Shown: positions 1 to 9,502 of the stretch, one piece after another
Layout of the letters: every line of letters starts with the position of its first letter
Position numbering within the stretch: the stretch's first letter is position 1
Translations under genes and position numbers: made by a program
Notes under the pieces: model-generated
Seen by the model: the letters and a program-made list of their open reading frames with translations, nothing else
Told to the model about the DNA's origin: nothing
The model's database searches: none
NCBI GenBank assembly: GCA_014360905.1
Contig: JACIWW010000021.1
Coordinates: 1 to 54,053, forward strand
Direction of reading: 5' to 3'
From: Chloroflexota bacterium
Lineage (GTDB): Bacteria > Chloroflexota > Anaerolineae > UBA2200
DNA: 54,053 nt

Positions 1-125
1 AATTCATTCCCCGGTCTGGCGCGGTCTGTTACAAGGGATAGCCATCAACGAACGGCTACGCTCTGCCCATTCGTTCCCCTACTCGCTGATGGCATGCCTG
101 CTCCCGGCGGACCACAGTCCGCCGT
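1..125. repeat. 125-bp terminal direct repeat, left copy
   Basis: The first 125 bases are identical to the last 125 (53929-54053). The copy contains half of the GGGGAATTCATTCCCC hairpin, an inverted GCCATCAACGAA / TTCG..TGATGGC pair and the GGCGGAC / GTCCGCC hairpin, all members of the dispersed repeat family found across the window. It therefore reads as a genome repeat at which assembly stopped, or as the closure overlap of a circular molecule. Confidence 0.95.
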
Positions 126-227
126 TCCCCGGCGTGGGCTGTTGCCCACGCCGAGCGAGGAAGGCGGCTAGTAAACTACCTAACGGTCTGTGCTCCACCT
201 TCGCCGCGGAGTAGAACGTATCGGCTG

Positions 228-254
228 GAGGCGCGGGTTAGCCCGCGCCTCTTT
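228..254 (+). terminator. GC-rich hairpin followed by TTT
   Basis: A perfect 10-bp stem (GAGGCGCGGG / CCCGCGCCTC) with a TTAG loop is followed by TTT on the plus strand. It lies about 47 bases beyond the stop of the minus-strand Asp-box gene. The T run is on the wrong side to terminate that gene, so it may simply be another dispersed hairpin. Confidence 0.3.
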
Positions 255-300
255 GGCCTGGAATGTTCGCTTGCCTCCATGCGCCGTCTGGCACTAGTCC

Positions 301-1866
<1,566 letters not shown>

Positions 1867-1944
1867 GGTGCATCTCCTTTCTCTGTGTTCTTCGCGTTCA
1901 TTTTTGGACTCCTTTCCATGAACTTTCGCCCACGACTTGAGCGC

Positions 1945-2060
1945 GCTAACGGCGCGGACGCTGCGCGTCCGCGCTAACGGTATCCGCTTCAGCTGCACGC
2001 GGAGCGATGGAGCGCAGCGACCGAGCGGAGCGTGTCGGCTCCAGCCGCATGTTATATAAC
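1945..2060. repeat. palindromic element, left border of the R-M island
   Basis: A GC-rich structured block begins CGCTAACGGCGCGGACG and ends GTTATATAAC. Bases 1952-1978 are an exact 27-base match to 4676-4702 at the other end of the island. Its right part (GTCGGCTCCA, then CCGCATG) resembles 4593-4611 in the right element. TAAC and GTTA ends around imperfect inverted arms recall integron attC sites, but no integrase gene is in the window and the core sites do not fit the consensus well. A REP- or MITE-like origin is equally possible. Confidence 0.6.
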
Positions 2061-2120
2061 CCGAACGAAGTGAGGGCGAGGAGCGAAGCGACGAAGCGTT
2101 CCGCCCGCCAGTCTTTTTCA

Positions 2121-3023
2121 TTATTTGTTTTTATCGTCATAATATTCTCCCAGTCTTTCAATTAAGCCAGTCGCTAATTCTCTGTAAGGAGTGCCATGTT
2201 GTGTCTTAAAATATGAAATCAAAAGTTTTAAAGTAGAACCCTCTCGGAATACTGTTTTTATAATTCCTTCATCCCATAATTTATCATTGTGCAAAATTTT
2301 TCTCCAACTTCTTAATTCCAAACCCTTGATTTCTTCAAAGCTTTCTTTCGGTGTCGTGTCGAAATTAATTTCTGGCAATTCTGGTAAACTGTCTTTCCAT
2401 TGTTTTAGCCATGAAAGAATATCATCCCATATTTCAGGATGCTCTAAATATTCAAATAATTCTTTGCCATAGAAAAGACGGATTTTAACGCCATAGAATT
2501 TTTTAAGTCTCTCAAGTTCTTGAAGATAATAATTTTTGTTTTTAGAAAGGTCAGGGTCAATGAAGTACATAAATCCGAATAGGGCTGAACCATGCTTTTT
2601 ATGCAAAATCTCAAGTTTCGTCTCAAAATTAGAGACTTGCCCTCGCTTTTTTGCAGAGTCGTGGTCATCTCTCACCTTTTGCTCAATGAAAAAATATACT
2701 TTCCCATCTGTAAAATACTGGTCCAATGATAACGTTTCGCCACTTTCATTTACAATGCTTTTAGACAAAATTTTAAAACCGAGAGACCTCAGTATTTCTT
2801 CTATAATTTCCTCAAGAGCATCACCCATGCGGATTTCATGGGATTGTAGAAGGTGTTGTAAGACTTTTGCCTGATTTATAATCTCCAAAGATGTTCTTTG
2901 TTTTAAAGTAAATAATTCTGAATTATGCAAAAATTCGTCTTCAGCAATTTTTCTTAACAAATCTAACTTTTCTGTCTCTAATATATGTTTATTTAAAATT
3001 TTGCAAAACGTTTCGTAATCCAT
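2121..3023 (-). CDS. type II restriction endonuclease, PD-(D/E)XK fold
   Basis: This 300-residue protein looks like a type II restriction enzyme that cleaves unmethylated DNA. A helical N-terminal half is followed by GDALEEIIEEIL, then LSLDQYF and VYFFIEQKVRDDHDS. These give a PD-(D/E)XK active site with D101 and the E114-x-K116 pair. The sequence around IEQKVRDDHDS recalls the HpyAIV/HinfI-type (GANTC) enzymes, but I am not certain and specificity should be treated as unassigned. Its ATG is one base beyond the stop of the gene at 3024-3749, so the three island genes form one unit in the order methyltransferase, nuclease-like protein, endonuclease. The gene is strongly AT-rich against a GC-rich genome, which indicates recent acquisition. 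Confidence 0.75.
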   Translation of the reverse strand: MDYETFCKILNKHILETEKLDLLRKIAEDEFLHNSELFTLKQRTSLEIINQAKVLQHLLQSHEIRMGDALEEIIEEILRSLGFKILSKSIVNESGETLSLDQYFTDGKVYFFIEQKVRDDHDSAKKRGQVSNFETKLEILHKKHGSALFGFMYFIDPDLSKNKNYYLQELERLKKFYGVKIRLFYGKELFEYLEHPEIWDDILSWLKQWKDSLPELPEINFDTTPKESFEEIKGLELRSWRKILHNDKLWDEGIIKTVFREGSTLKLLISYFKTQHGTPYRELATGLIERLGEYYDDKNK

Positions 3024-3749
3024 TTATAACACCCCTTTTTTAACTTCATTATATTTGAGTGTTTCTTCGTAGAACTTCAAAATTGTTTCATAATTTCTAA
3101 ATAAAAATCTTTCTTTGAACTTCAAATAAGGCTCTTTGCTGATTTTTGTTTCAAATCTATTCTTATAATCCTCAGGGGCTATTATGTAAAAATTCAAATT
3201 AAAAGAAAACAACTGGACGCAACGATTAATCGCATCTGAAAGTGTTCCGGGACTGTCTACTACCTCAAAAACCTTCTGAGGAAATAAAAAACCTTCCGTA
3301 TTGAACCATATCACATCTATTCTTTTTACTTCTTCTATTATTTCCGGATAAGTAAAAGATGGAAAATGTTTGAGACTCTCGAGTTGACTTAAAGAAATTC
3401 TATCTTTAAAAATAGCAGTTTTGTCAGGTGTGTATGTGAGAAAATTGTGAAAATTCCCTAATTCAAGACAAATGCCTTCTATATAAGGGTGCATTTTTTG
3501 TTTTTCCTTTATCTCTGGTGTAGGTTCCTCTTTATAATCTTTTAAAGCAAAAATTCCCAGCCCCACTCTTTTAAAATTTCTATTGTTCTTTATCTCTCTG
3601 TATAAAACGCCTCTAATGCCTTCTTTCCAAGCAATACTTGCTTTTACTGCTGGATAATATTTTTCTATGTTCTCGTAAATTTGTTTCCAAGTCGCAATAC
3701 CATTAAATTCCTCCAAAACTTTTTTTATCGCTTCAACTTTAGTTGTCAT
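3024..3749 (-). CDS. R-M island protein: N-terminal winged helix plus nuclease-like C-terminal half
   Basis: This 241-residue protein is the middle gene of the restriction-modification island. Residues 1-75 (KVLEEFNGIATWKQIYE, then VLYREIKNNRNFKRVGLGIFAL) resemble the HARE-HTH type of winged helix found in several restriction enzymes. The C-terminal half has a VKRIDVIWFN strand followed by KVFEVVDS, which resembles the D...ExV pattern of PD-(D/E)XK-like domains, though no lysine follows in the usual place. It could be a second endonuclease subunit, a specificity partner or a regulator. Its start has a good site (AAGGAG, 6 bases before ATG) and overlaps the end of the truncated methyltransferase by 11 bases. 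Base composition is AT-rich like its partners. Confidence 0.6.
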   Translation of the reverse strand: MTTKVEAIKKVLEEFNGIATWKQIYENIEKYYPAVKASIAWKEGIRGVLYREIKNNRNFKRVGLGIFALKDYKEEPTPEIKEKQKMHPYIEGICLELGNFHNFLTYTPDKTAIFKDRISLSQLESLKHFPSFTYPEIIEEVKRIDVIWFNTEGFLFPQKVFEVVDSPGTLSDAINRCVQLFSFNLNFYIIAPEDYKNRFETKISKEPYLKFKERFLFRNYETILKFYEETLKYNEVKKGVL

Positions 3750-4497
3750 AGTAATCTCCTTCTTTCGTGGATGTCAAAATAACTCTTTTGAGAAGCTCTA
3801 CAGGCTTTTGCGTAGAGTGTAATTTTTTACCATTTTCGTCTTTAAGCCTTTCATTTCCCCAACAAAGAGGGAATACCCAGACATTAGCACCTACCTTACC
3901 AATACTAACTTTTTTTGCAAATTCTTTATTGAAAGTATGTCCTTTAACATGTTTATCTTTTACAGCCCAGATTAGGTTTTCAGTAGCATTTGTAAATCTT
4001 ACACCTAACCAGTTAGGCATGGGATTAGTCTTTACCCATATAACATCGTTAAGTATCCAGTAGCCTAAATCCTGCATAATTTTTCCAATTCTGAAAATGC
4101 TGTGATACGTTGCAATAACCCAGATCGTAGCGGTAGGCTTCATTACTCTTTTTACTTCCATAAGGAGCCTTTGGATAAAATAATCGTATTCTTGAAATGA
4201 AGAAAATTTATCCCATTCGTCATTTACTCCTTCAACTACAGCTTTTACTGTCCACCGCCTTAATTCTTTGTTTGGTAATTGTAAAAAATAAGGCGGGTCA
4301 ATAAAAACCAAATCAAAAACTTCGTCATCTATTTTCTTAAGTACTTTGAATGTATCACCTAAAATAACTTTATTCTTAATTTCCTCAAGTATGTATTTCT
4401 GTTTATCATCTTTATCTTCCACCACTAAACCCATACTATTAGTTTGGGGTTCCTCATTCTTAAATAAAACTTTTTGTATATTTTCTGTTTTGTTCAT
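3739..4497 (-). pseudogene. DNA methyltransferase (beta-class N6-adenine/N4-cytosine), C-terminally truncated
   Basis: The 252-residue product has the catalytic motif IV FIDPPYF (DPPY at residues 67-70), a target-recognition region around residues 110-220, and motif X, TQKPVELLKRVI, near residues 230-241. In beta-class enzymes motif X leads directly into motif I (DPFxGxGT), which binds SAM. Here the frame ends only ten residues after motif X (TSTKEGD-YYDN, stop), so motifs I to III are absent. The truncation falls on the ribosome-binding site of the next gene: KEGD is encoded by its AAGGAG. No motif I is present N-terminally. As it stands the enzyme should not bind SAM unless the missing part is supplied in trans. 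The start at 4497 has AGGAGG 9 bases upstream. Confidence 0.75.
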
Positions 4498-4535
4498 TGT
4501 TTTAACCTCCTAATTTTTGGGCGGGCGGAATGTCA

Positions 4536-4702
4536 TATAACGGCGCGGCGGATGAGCCGCGCATAGCGGAGGCGCGTCAGCGCCGATGCGAGCGTCGGCT
4601 CCATCCGCTTGCTAGCCGGAGGCGAGCGTCAGCGAGCCGAAGGCTAGCAAGCGGACGAAATCCGCCGCGCCGTTAGCGCGGACGCTGCGCGTCCGCGCTA
4701 AC
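4536..4702. repeat. large palindromic element, right border of the R-M island
   Basis: This is a multi-branched inverted repeat. An outer stem TAACGGCGCGGCGGAT (4538-4553) pairs with ATCCGCCGCGCCGTTA (4660-4675). Inside are an arm GAGCCG/CGGCTC and an arm CCGCTTGCTAGCC/GGCTAGCAAGCGG. It abuts a separate perfect hairpin, GTTAGCGCGGACGC (4672-4685) / GCGTCCGCGCTAAC (4689-4702) with a 3-base loop, whose 27 bases recur exactly at 1952-1978. It sits directly upstream of the methyltransferase. The rest of the 4498-4896 gap (4703-4896) shows no recognisable gene or site. Confidence 0.7.
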
Positions 4703-4896
4703 TATTGAGTAGACCGAACTATTTCGGCCCTGACTACCCCGATTCCTAGACAGAATCAATTCGGTATAGCATCCCGCTCAGTTGACTGATACTGAACCCT
4801 GACTATAATACCGGGCGTTTGGGCTAGGCAACTTGGATTGGAGCACCGCTTCCGACGACGCTCATTCATATTTTATATAGCCGAATCCCCCCTTTA

Positions 4897-5085
4897 TCAA
4901 CTAGCAGGAGGCAACCCATGAATGCGTTCGGCCAGCGCCGGATCATTCACGTCCATCGGCTTGCCGCTCCATTCCATGGCTGCCTGAGCCTCGGGATACC
5001 TGTTGGCCAATTCGGCAAAGATGGCGGCCTGCCGTTCCGCCAGGCTCTGTCCCGGTGGCGCCACGACCCAGATGGTCACCCCCAT
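4897..5085 (-). CDS. small hypothetical protein, possibly a gene remnant
   Basis: This 62-residue ORF (starting MGVTIWVVAPPGQSL) is not recognised. It reads as a plausible amphipathic soluble fragment (SLAERQAAIFAELANRYPEAQAAMEW) with proline-rich ends. A weak AAGGAA precedes the ATG, and the upstream sequence is a GGGGAA/TTCCCC hairpin of the repeat type, so the original 5' end may have been replaced. It could be a truncated copy of a longer gene. Nothing nearby suggests a role. Confidence 0.35.
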   Translation of the reverse strand: MGVTIWVVAPPGQSLAERQAAIFAELANRYPEAQAAMEWSGKPMDVNDPALAERIHGLPPAS

Positions 5086-5208
5086 CCGTTCCTTCCCCGT
5101 TGACGGGGAGGGTCAGGGTAGAGTGGAGATGGGACTGGGGGTGAGGCAATCCGAGCGCTGAAGCGCTCACTACAAACCTGATGGCCGTCACTCAACTGTA
5201 GCGCATTG

Positions 5209-5886
5209 CTACGGATTTGTCTCCGTCAGACTGCCGAATCGGGCAGCTTGGACAGCGGCGCGACAACGCTCCAACTGAAGGAACAGGTCTGGGATGCACT
5301 GGGCAATCTCCGGGTGGTCGCTGACGAGTTCCTCCAAAAGCCACAGGGCACGGGAATCCGAAGCATCGGCCTGAATCCCTTGCAGATAGCACTCGGCTGC
5401 TTCGGCGAAACGTTGCTGACTTTCCAAGGAAATGCCCAGGTTCTTGTAGGCATTTTGTCGGCTGGGGTCAATCTGGATTGCCATGCGCAAGTAAGATTCT
5501 GCTTCTTCGTGTCGTCCCAATCGGTTTAGACAGTATCCCAGGTTGTTGTGGACAAAATATGCAATGTGCGGGTCAACTGGTTCCAGGGCATAGGCCTGGG
5601 CATAATAGGTGCAGGCTGCGTCATAGTCGCGGGTCTGCTCCATGAACTGGCCAAGGGCCAGGTAACATGCTGCCGTCAGTTCCAGGTCATCCGCAACGGC
5701 CAGGAGTTTCCTGATGTATTTGCAGGCCCGTTCTTGGCGTCCCTTGTGGCTGCAGAGCCATGCCAGGTCCCAGAGGGTTCTGCAGTATTCATCCTGGCAA
5801 CGCTTGAGTTTGCTCAGGAGAAGCTGCTCCAACTCTTCGCTGGTAGATTGGGGCACTCTAGGTTTTCCATACCAATTCTCTGACAT
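5209..5886 (-). CDS. TPR-repeat protein
   Basis: This 225-residue cytoplasmic protein is made of tetratricopeptide repeats. ATG 5886 is preferred over 5892 because GAAAGGAG directly abuts 5892, whereas it lies 6 bases before 5886. Repeats are visible at about residues 30-65 (LWDLAWLCSHKGRQERACKYI), 67-100 (ACYLALGQFMEQTRDYDAACTYYAQAYALEP), 105-140 (NNLGYCLNRLGRHEEAESYLRMAIQIDP) and 142-175 (AYKNLGISLESQQRFAEAAECYLQG). TPRs are protein-binding scaffolds and the partner is unknown. A minus-strand sigma-70-type promoter lies just upstream (5915-5943), so it is probably monocistronic. Confidence 0.85.
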   Translation of the reverse strand: MSENWYGKPRVPQSTSEELEQLLLSKLKRCQDEYCRTLWDLAWLCSHKGRQERACKYIRKLLAVADDLELTAACYLALGQFMEQTRDYDAACTYYAQAYALEPVDPHIAYFVHNNLGYCLNRLGRHEEAESYLRMAIQIDPSRQNAYKNLGISLESQQRFAEAAECYLQGIQADASDSRALWLLEELVSDHPEIAQCIPDLFLQLERCRAAVQAARFGSLTETNP

Positions 5887-5914
5887 GCCCATCTCCTTTC
5901 ACATGGACGCTCAT

Positions 5915-5943
5915 ATTTTACCACAAAGTTGCTTTCATTTCAA
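5915..5943 (-). promoter_or_regulatory. sigma-70-type promoter of the TPR gene
   Basis: Read on the minus strand, TTGAAA (5938-5943) and TAAAAT (5915-5920) are separated by exactly 17 bases. The expected transcript start is near 5908, about 20 bases before the ribosome-binding site of the TPR gene. Confidence 0.6.
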
Positions 5944-6018
5944 ATGAATTCCTGCTCGGCATGGACAACAGCCCGCGCCTGCTTTCACCGCAGAGCGCGC
6001 GGAGAGGCATTAGCAGCA

Positions 6019-6400
6019 GGCTGGGCGTGGGAGCCCAGCCTGCATAGCCGGGGAATGAATTCCCCGGCTGAATGTGAGAAGCCCCTGAAGGGGCTTGGCA
6101 GTTTTAGCCAGGGATTTCAATCCCTGGCGTCCTTGAGCGCTGAAGCGCTCACTACAAACCCGCCAGGGGGAGGCGTGGGAGTCGCCTGGAGGATTTCAAT
6201 CCCTGGTGTCCATGAGCGCTGAAGCGCTCACTACAAACCCGCCAGGGGGAGGCGTGGGAGTCGCCTGGAGGATTTCGATCCCTGGCCTCCGCTCCGCGTG
6301 GGCAACAGCCCACGCGAAAAGCCCCCTCTCCTACGCTGTAGGAGAGGGGGCTGGGGGTGAGGTTATCCGCCTGGAGCGGGGAAGTGTGGCTCACGACAAA
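6019..6400. repeat. composite hairpin-mosaic repeat (prototype copy)
   Basis: This fills most of the 5887-6405 gap. Modules in order: GGCTGGGC hairpin (6019-6040); CCGGGGAA-TGAA-TTCCCCGG (6048-6067); AGCCCC-TGAA-GGGGCT (6080-6095); GCCAGGGAT-TTCA-ATCCCTGGC (6107-6128); GAGCGC-TGAA-GCGCTC (6135-6150) followed by ACTACAAACC. The last two modules plus a GGCG/CGCC hairpin then repeat as a near-identical 75-bp direct duplication (to about 6285). GTGGGC/GCCCAC and CTCTCCTAC/GTAGGAGAG hairpins follow. No ORF here has coding character. Confidence 0.85.
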
Positions 6401-6405
6401 CGGCT

Positions 6406-7860
6406 CTACCACGCAATCCACTCCGTGGCATACGGCTCCCGGTGAACTAGCCCCAGCGTGAAATCGTCCTCGTAGTCACAGATACGCGCAGCATCAGGCG
6501 GGTTGCTCCCCCACCAGCAGCCCAATATCTCTATGTCCTTGTGCTGCTGCATCTTCACATCCCATAAGTAGTTGTCCAAGATGTTGCAGTCCGCTATCTC
6601 CGGCTCCCCCTCGTAGTACACAAGCACCCCAATGCTGTTGTAGCGAATGGTCGAGCTGTACACCCGCGTTTCACCCATCGTTGCTATCCCCCACGTGTTC
6701 GAGAGCACGTTGCAGTGTGTGATCACCGCTCCGCCTGCGTCATTGATCCCGTTGCCATAGAGGATGTCCACGTAGTCAAACCGCGCTTCGGCATTGTGGC
6801 GCACGTAGATTGGACCCCAGGCTCCGTAATCCGTTGCTGTGTACGCTTGTGTGACCGCGATCGGCTCTTCCGCCGTACCCACCGCATACAGCCGGCCCCA
6901 CACGTCCCAGTGATAGTCGCCCACCATCACTACTGCTGTACCAGCCGTGATGGTCAGGCAAGCCCCAGGCTCGATCCCCACATTGCAGCGCACGTACACC
7001 GCACCAGGCCCCCACGTTGTATCCTCTGTAATCGCAGTGGGGCATATCCCGGTAGGAGTGGGAGTAAGTGTAACCGTTGGCGCAGCCGTTGGAGTATTCG
7101 TTGGCGTAGGCGTAGCTGTAGGAATAAGAGTCTCCGTAGGCGTTGCCGTGTCTGTAGGCGTAGGAGTAGCAGGAACCGTGTACTCCACCACCAGATAAGG
7201 ATCGGACGAAGTGCCACTGTAATCCGCCGACCTGATGAACACGTACTGGTTCCCCGATGGCGCCGTACCATTCACGTCTCTGTCGCTCACCAGCGCATAC
7301 TTCGTGTCACCCGTCAAATTGATCCCCTCGGTGGACACCGTCATGCTGTAATATGTGCCCGAACTCCACCCATCCCCGGTGTAACGCAAAGTGCCCTCGA
7401 GCGCCGCCGAGCCGCCGTACGCCCCGTCAAAGTTCGCTTCGCGCACCTCCGTCGTCTGCGTCAATGCCTCCGTCCAGGCATAGCGATAGACCTTCACATA
7501 AAAGTCAGTAACGCTCAAATCTGCATCCGCACACACATACAGCACCGCAGAGGAAACCACCGCATCATCAGGCAGCTCGCTTGTGTCAAAACTCAGATAC
7601 GAGCGATAAACCGAGTACACATTGCCACCCGTCTTGTTCTGCCCTATCCGCTCCGTTGTGGACGAGACCGAGCCGCTGTAAGACGTGCTCCGCGCCGTGC
7701 TGTAGTCCGTGTGCTCACCCCAGATGGAGCCATCCGCCATCTCCCCGTACACCGTCATCGTCGTGTGGATGCGCACGACCGGCGACCTGGCCGGCCACCA
7801 GCACGACACGAGACACAGCACAAACACGACACAGGCAACCCTTGTTATCACCCTATTCAT
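6406..7860 (-). CDS. lipoprotein with DNRLRE-like domain, Thr-Pro linker and beta-helix
   Basis: This is a 484-residue exported protein. ATG 7860 is chosen over GTG 7869 because AGGGG is correctly spaced for it. The gene overlaps the end of the terminase gene by 8 bases, so translation is probably coupled. The N-terminus has a hydrophobic signal ending in LVSC, a likely lipobox. Residues ~75-225 resemble the DNRLRE/carbohydrate-binding-like beta domain (VYRSYLSFDTSELPDDAVVSSAVLYV). A TPTPT-rich linker spans ~225-265. The C-terminal ~200 residues resemble a right-handed parallel beta-helix (ITHCNVLSNTWGI, IRYNSIGVLVYYEGEPEIADCNILDN). In a phage cluster it could be a tail-spike or a lysogenic-conversion surface protein; the signal peptide favours a host-surface role. 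Confidence 0.7.
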   Translation of the reverse strand: MNRVITRVACVVFVLCLVSCWWPARSPVVRIHTTMTVYGEMADGSIWGEHTDYSTARSTSYSGSVSSTTERIGQNKTGGNVYSVYRSYLSFDTSELPDDAVVSSAVLYVCADADLSVTDFYVKVYRYAWTEALTQTTEVREANFDGAYGGSAALEGTLRYTGDGWSSGTYYSMTVSTEGINLTGDTKYALVSDRDVNGTAPSGNQYVFIRSADYSGTSSDPYLVVEYTVPATPTPTDTATPTETLIPTATPTPTNTPTAAPTVTLTPTPTGICPTAITEDTTWGPGAVYVRCNVGIEPGACLTITAGTAVVMVGDYHWDVWGRLYAVGTAEEPIAVTQAYTATDYGAWGPIYVRHNAEARFDYVDILYGNGINDAGGAVITHCNVLSNTWGIATMGETRVYSSTIRYNSIGVLVYYEGEPEIADCNILDNYLWDVKMQQHKDIEILGCWWGSNPPDAARICDYEDDFTLGLVHREPYATEWIAW

Positions 7861-9412
7861 CAAATGCACCCCTGTCTACGTCATCGAGATAATCGTTTGG
7901 CGCGATCACCTCCCCCTCTACCTCCTCGCGCCACTCTAACTTGTCCAGCACCGCCACCAGCGCCGCCGAGACCAGCATGTCATCGTGCACAGTCGCATCG
8001 CGCACACCCCAGCGCATCACCTTGCCCGGTCCAGGCAAGACCTCATACTCGCACTGCGCCACCTCTCGCCAAAACTGTGCAGTGTCCGCTGCGCCGTCAT
8101 CCGTGTACTCTTTGTACCGCCCCGTCTCGATCACGGCGAGGAAATCCCACCCCAACTCCGACTTGGACACGGACGTGAACTCGAAGGGAACCACCAGCCC
8201 CGGAGGATCGTCCTTATCACTCCCAAGTCGCTTGACCAAAAAGCCCGCCAGCCCCGCGCCAATCCCGGTTGCATCCACCACCAAACTCGATGGCTTCCAC
8301 TGTCCCACCAGATCAACAATCGCCGCGTACACCTCCGCCTGCTTGCGCCCCGTCCACCAGTAGCGGTTCACCACCTCATAGCGAGGATACCCAACGAGGG
8401 GATCACCCAAAGTGTTCAGATCCACGCGAAATACTGTAACCACCGTGCTGTCCCTGCGTGGATGCTCCGCGCGCACATCTTCATCCGCTCGCCGCTCCGC
8501 ATCTTCATCCTCCCCGGCTACGTCAACGGTCAGCGCATACATTTCCCCATCGTGCGGATGCCGCAGCCTACTGTGTGTCCCACGCATTCGCGCGATGCGC
8601 TCCGCCGTGAACAGCCGTCCAGCTTCATCTATCTCCTGTAACTCGTACTGTGTCTTGATGATGGGATGGTTCGCACCCAGCCGCGCCATCTCTTTGCGCA
8701 CGTACTCGCCATACGCCGGCACGATTGCCGCTACCTCTTGCCATGGCACCAGGAACACGCGTTTGACCCCGTCTTGCTGTTGCTGCTGTTGCAGCCTCCG
8801 TATTGTCCGCGCCAGCAGCGTCCGACTGGTCCACATCGTGCCGTAGAACACGGTCGTGACGTTCGTGGACGCACCCATCGGCGCAAACTCCTTGTCCCAC
8901 TTCTCCGCATCCACATCTTGCGCTTCATCGCACTCCAAGAGCACCGACGCCGTCGCGCCCACGACATTGGCGCTAGGATGAGCCGAGAAGAAGAAACAAC
9001 GACACCAACCAAGACGGACGATGTAGCCCTCGTCCCCGCGTAGAAACTCCCGGTTCCAGGGATTGTCCAGGCAATCGCGCAAGCGCATCTTGCTGTTGAT
9101 CGTCTGAGGCTTGTATGTCGGCGACGCCTTGACCAGGCTTGCCCCGCGTACCTGTTGGAACAGGTTCATCAAATACGCCTCTAACTGCGCCGACAATTCG
9201 TTCTTGCCCGCTTGCCGGCTCATCACCACCGCAAAGGTCAAGCCTTTGCGGTTGATCACGCTATCCACGATCGCCTTCGCCGGCTCTAACTGATACGACC
9301 TCAGCGGACGCCTTACCACGACCTTGCTGAACAGCCGTATATCCGACAGAAACGCTTTGATCACCTGCACCAGATTCAAACTCACGCTCCAGCCACCACC
9401 TTGCCAAAACAA
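7853..9412 (-). CDS. terL: phage terminase large subunit (ATPase-nuclease)
   Basis: This 519-residue protein is the DNA-packaging motor. The N-terminal ATPase has a Walker A-like SRQAGKNE (65-72, K70) and Walker B VLLECDEAQD (157-166, D162/E163). The C-terminal RNase H-like nuclease has LTVDVAG (D297), VVDATGIGAG (D380) and TVHDDMLVSAAL (D477/D478). All motors and catalytic acids are present, so the gene looks intact. The start is uncertain: the longest frame begins with TTG at 9412, and a GGAG-preceded internal start about 12 codons in is possible. A run of seven glutamines lies at 208-214 (encoded by CAG/CAA). No small terminase, portal, protease or capsid gene lies beside it, which is abnormal for a working prophage. 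Confidence 0.88.
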   Translation of the reverse strand: MFWQGGGWSVSLNLVQVIKAFLSDIRLFSKVVVRRPLRSYQLEPAKAIVDSVINRKGLTFAVVMSRQAGKNELSAQLEAYLMNLFQQVRGASLVKASPTYKPQTINSKMRLRDCLDNPWNREFLRGDEGYIVRLGWCRCFFFSAHPSANVVGATASVLLECDEAQDVDAEKWDKEFAPMGASTNVTTVFYGTMWTSRTLLARTIRRLQQQQQQDGVKRVFLVPWQEVAAIVPAYGEYVRKEMARLGANHPIIKTQYELQEIDEAGRLFTAERIARMRGTHSRLRHPHDGEMYALTVDVAGEDEDAERRADEDVRAEHPRRDSTVVTVFRVDLNTLGDPLVGYPRYEVVNRYWWTGRKQAEVYAAIVDLVGQWKPSSLVVDATGIGAGLAGFLVKRLGSDKDDPPGLVVPFEFTSVSKSELGWDFLAVIETGRYKEYTDDGAADTAQFWREVAQCEYEVLPGPGKVMRWGVRDATVHDDMLVSAALVAVLDKLEWREEVEGEVIAPNDYLDDVDRGAFDE

Positions 9413-9502
9413 ACAGCACCCGATACAGCCACAACCTCATGCCATGCCTCCCATGTGCGCACGGGCAAACCTCGTGTTCGCCTCCATCTCCTCCACTGCT
9501 CT

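Noticed and set aside
1-300. 176-466 and other small ORFs at the left end
   Set aside because: They run through repeat hairpins and antisense to the Asp-box gene, with no start signals.
6715-8178. 487-residue plus-strand ORF
   Set aside because: Extremely Arg- and His-rich shadow of the lipoprotein and terminase genes on the other strand.
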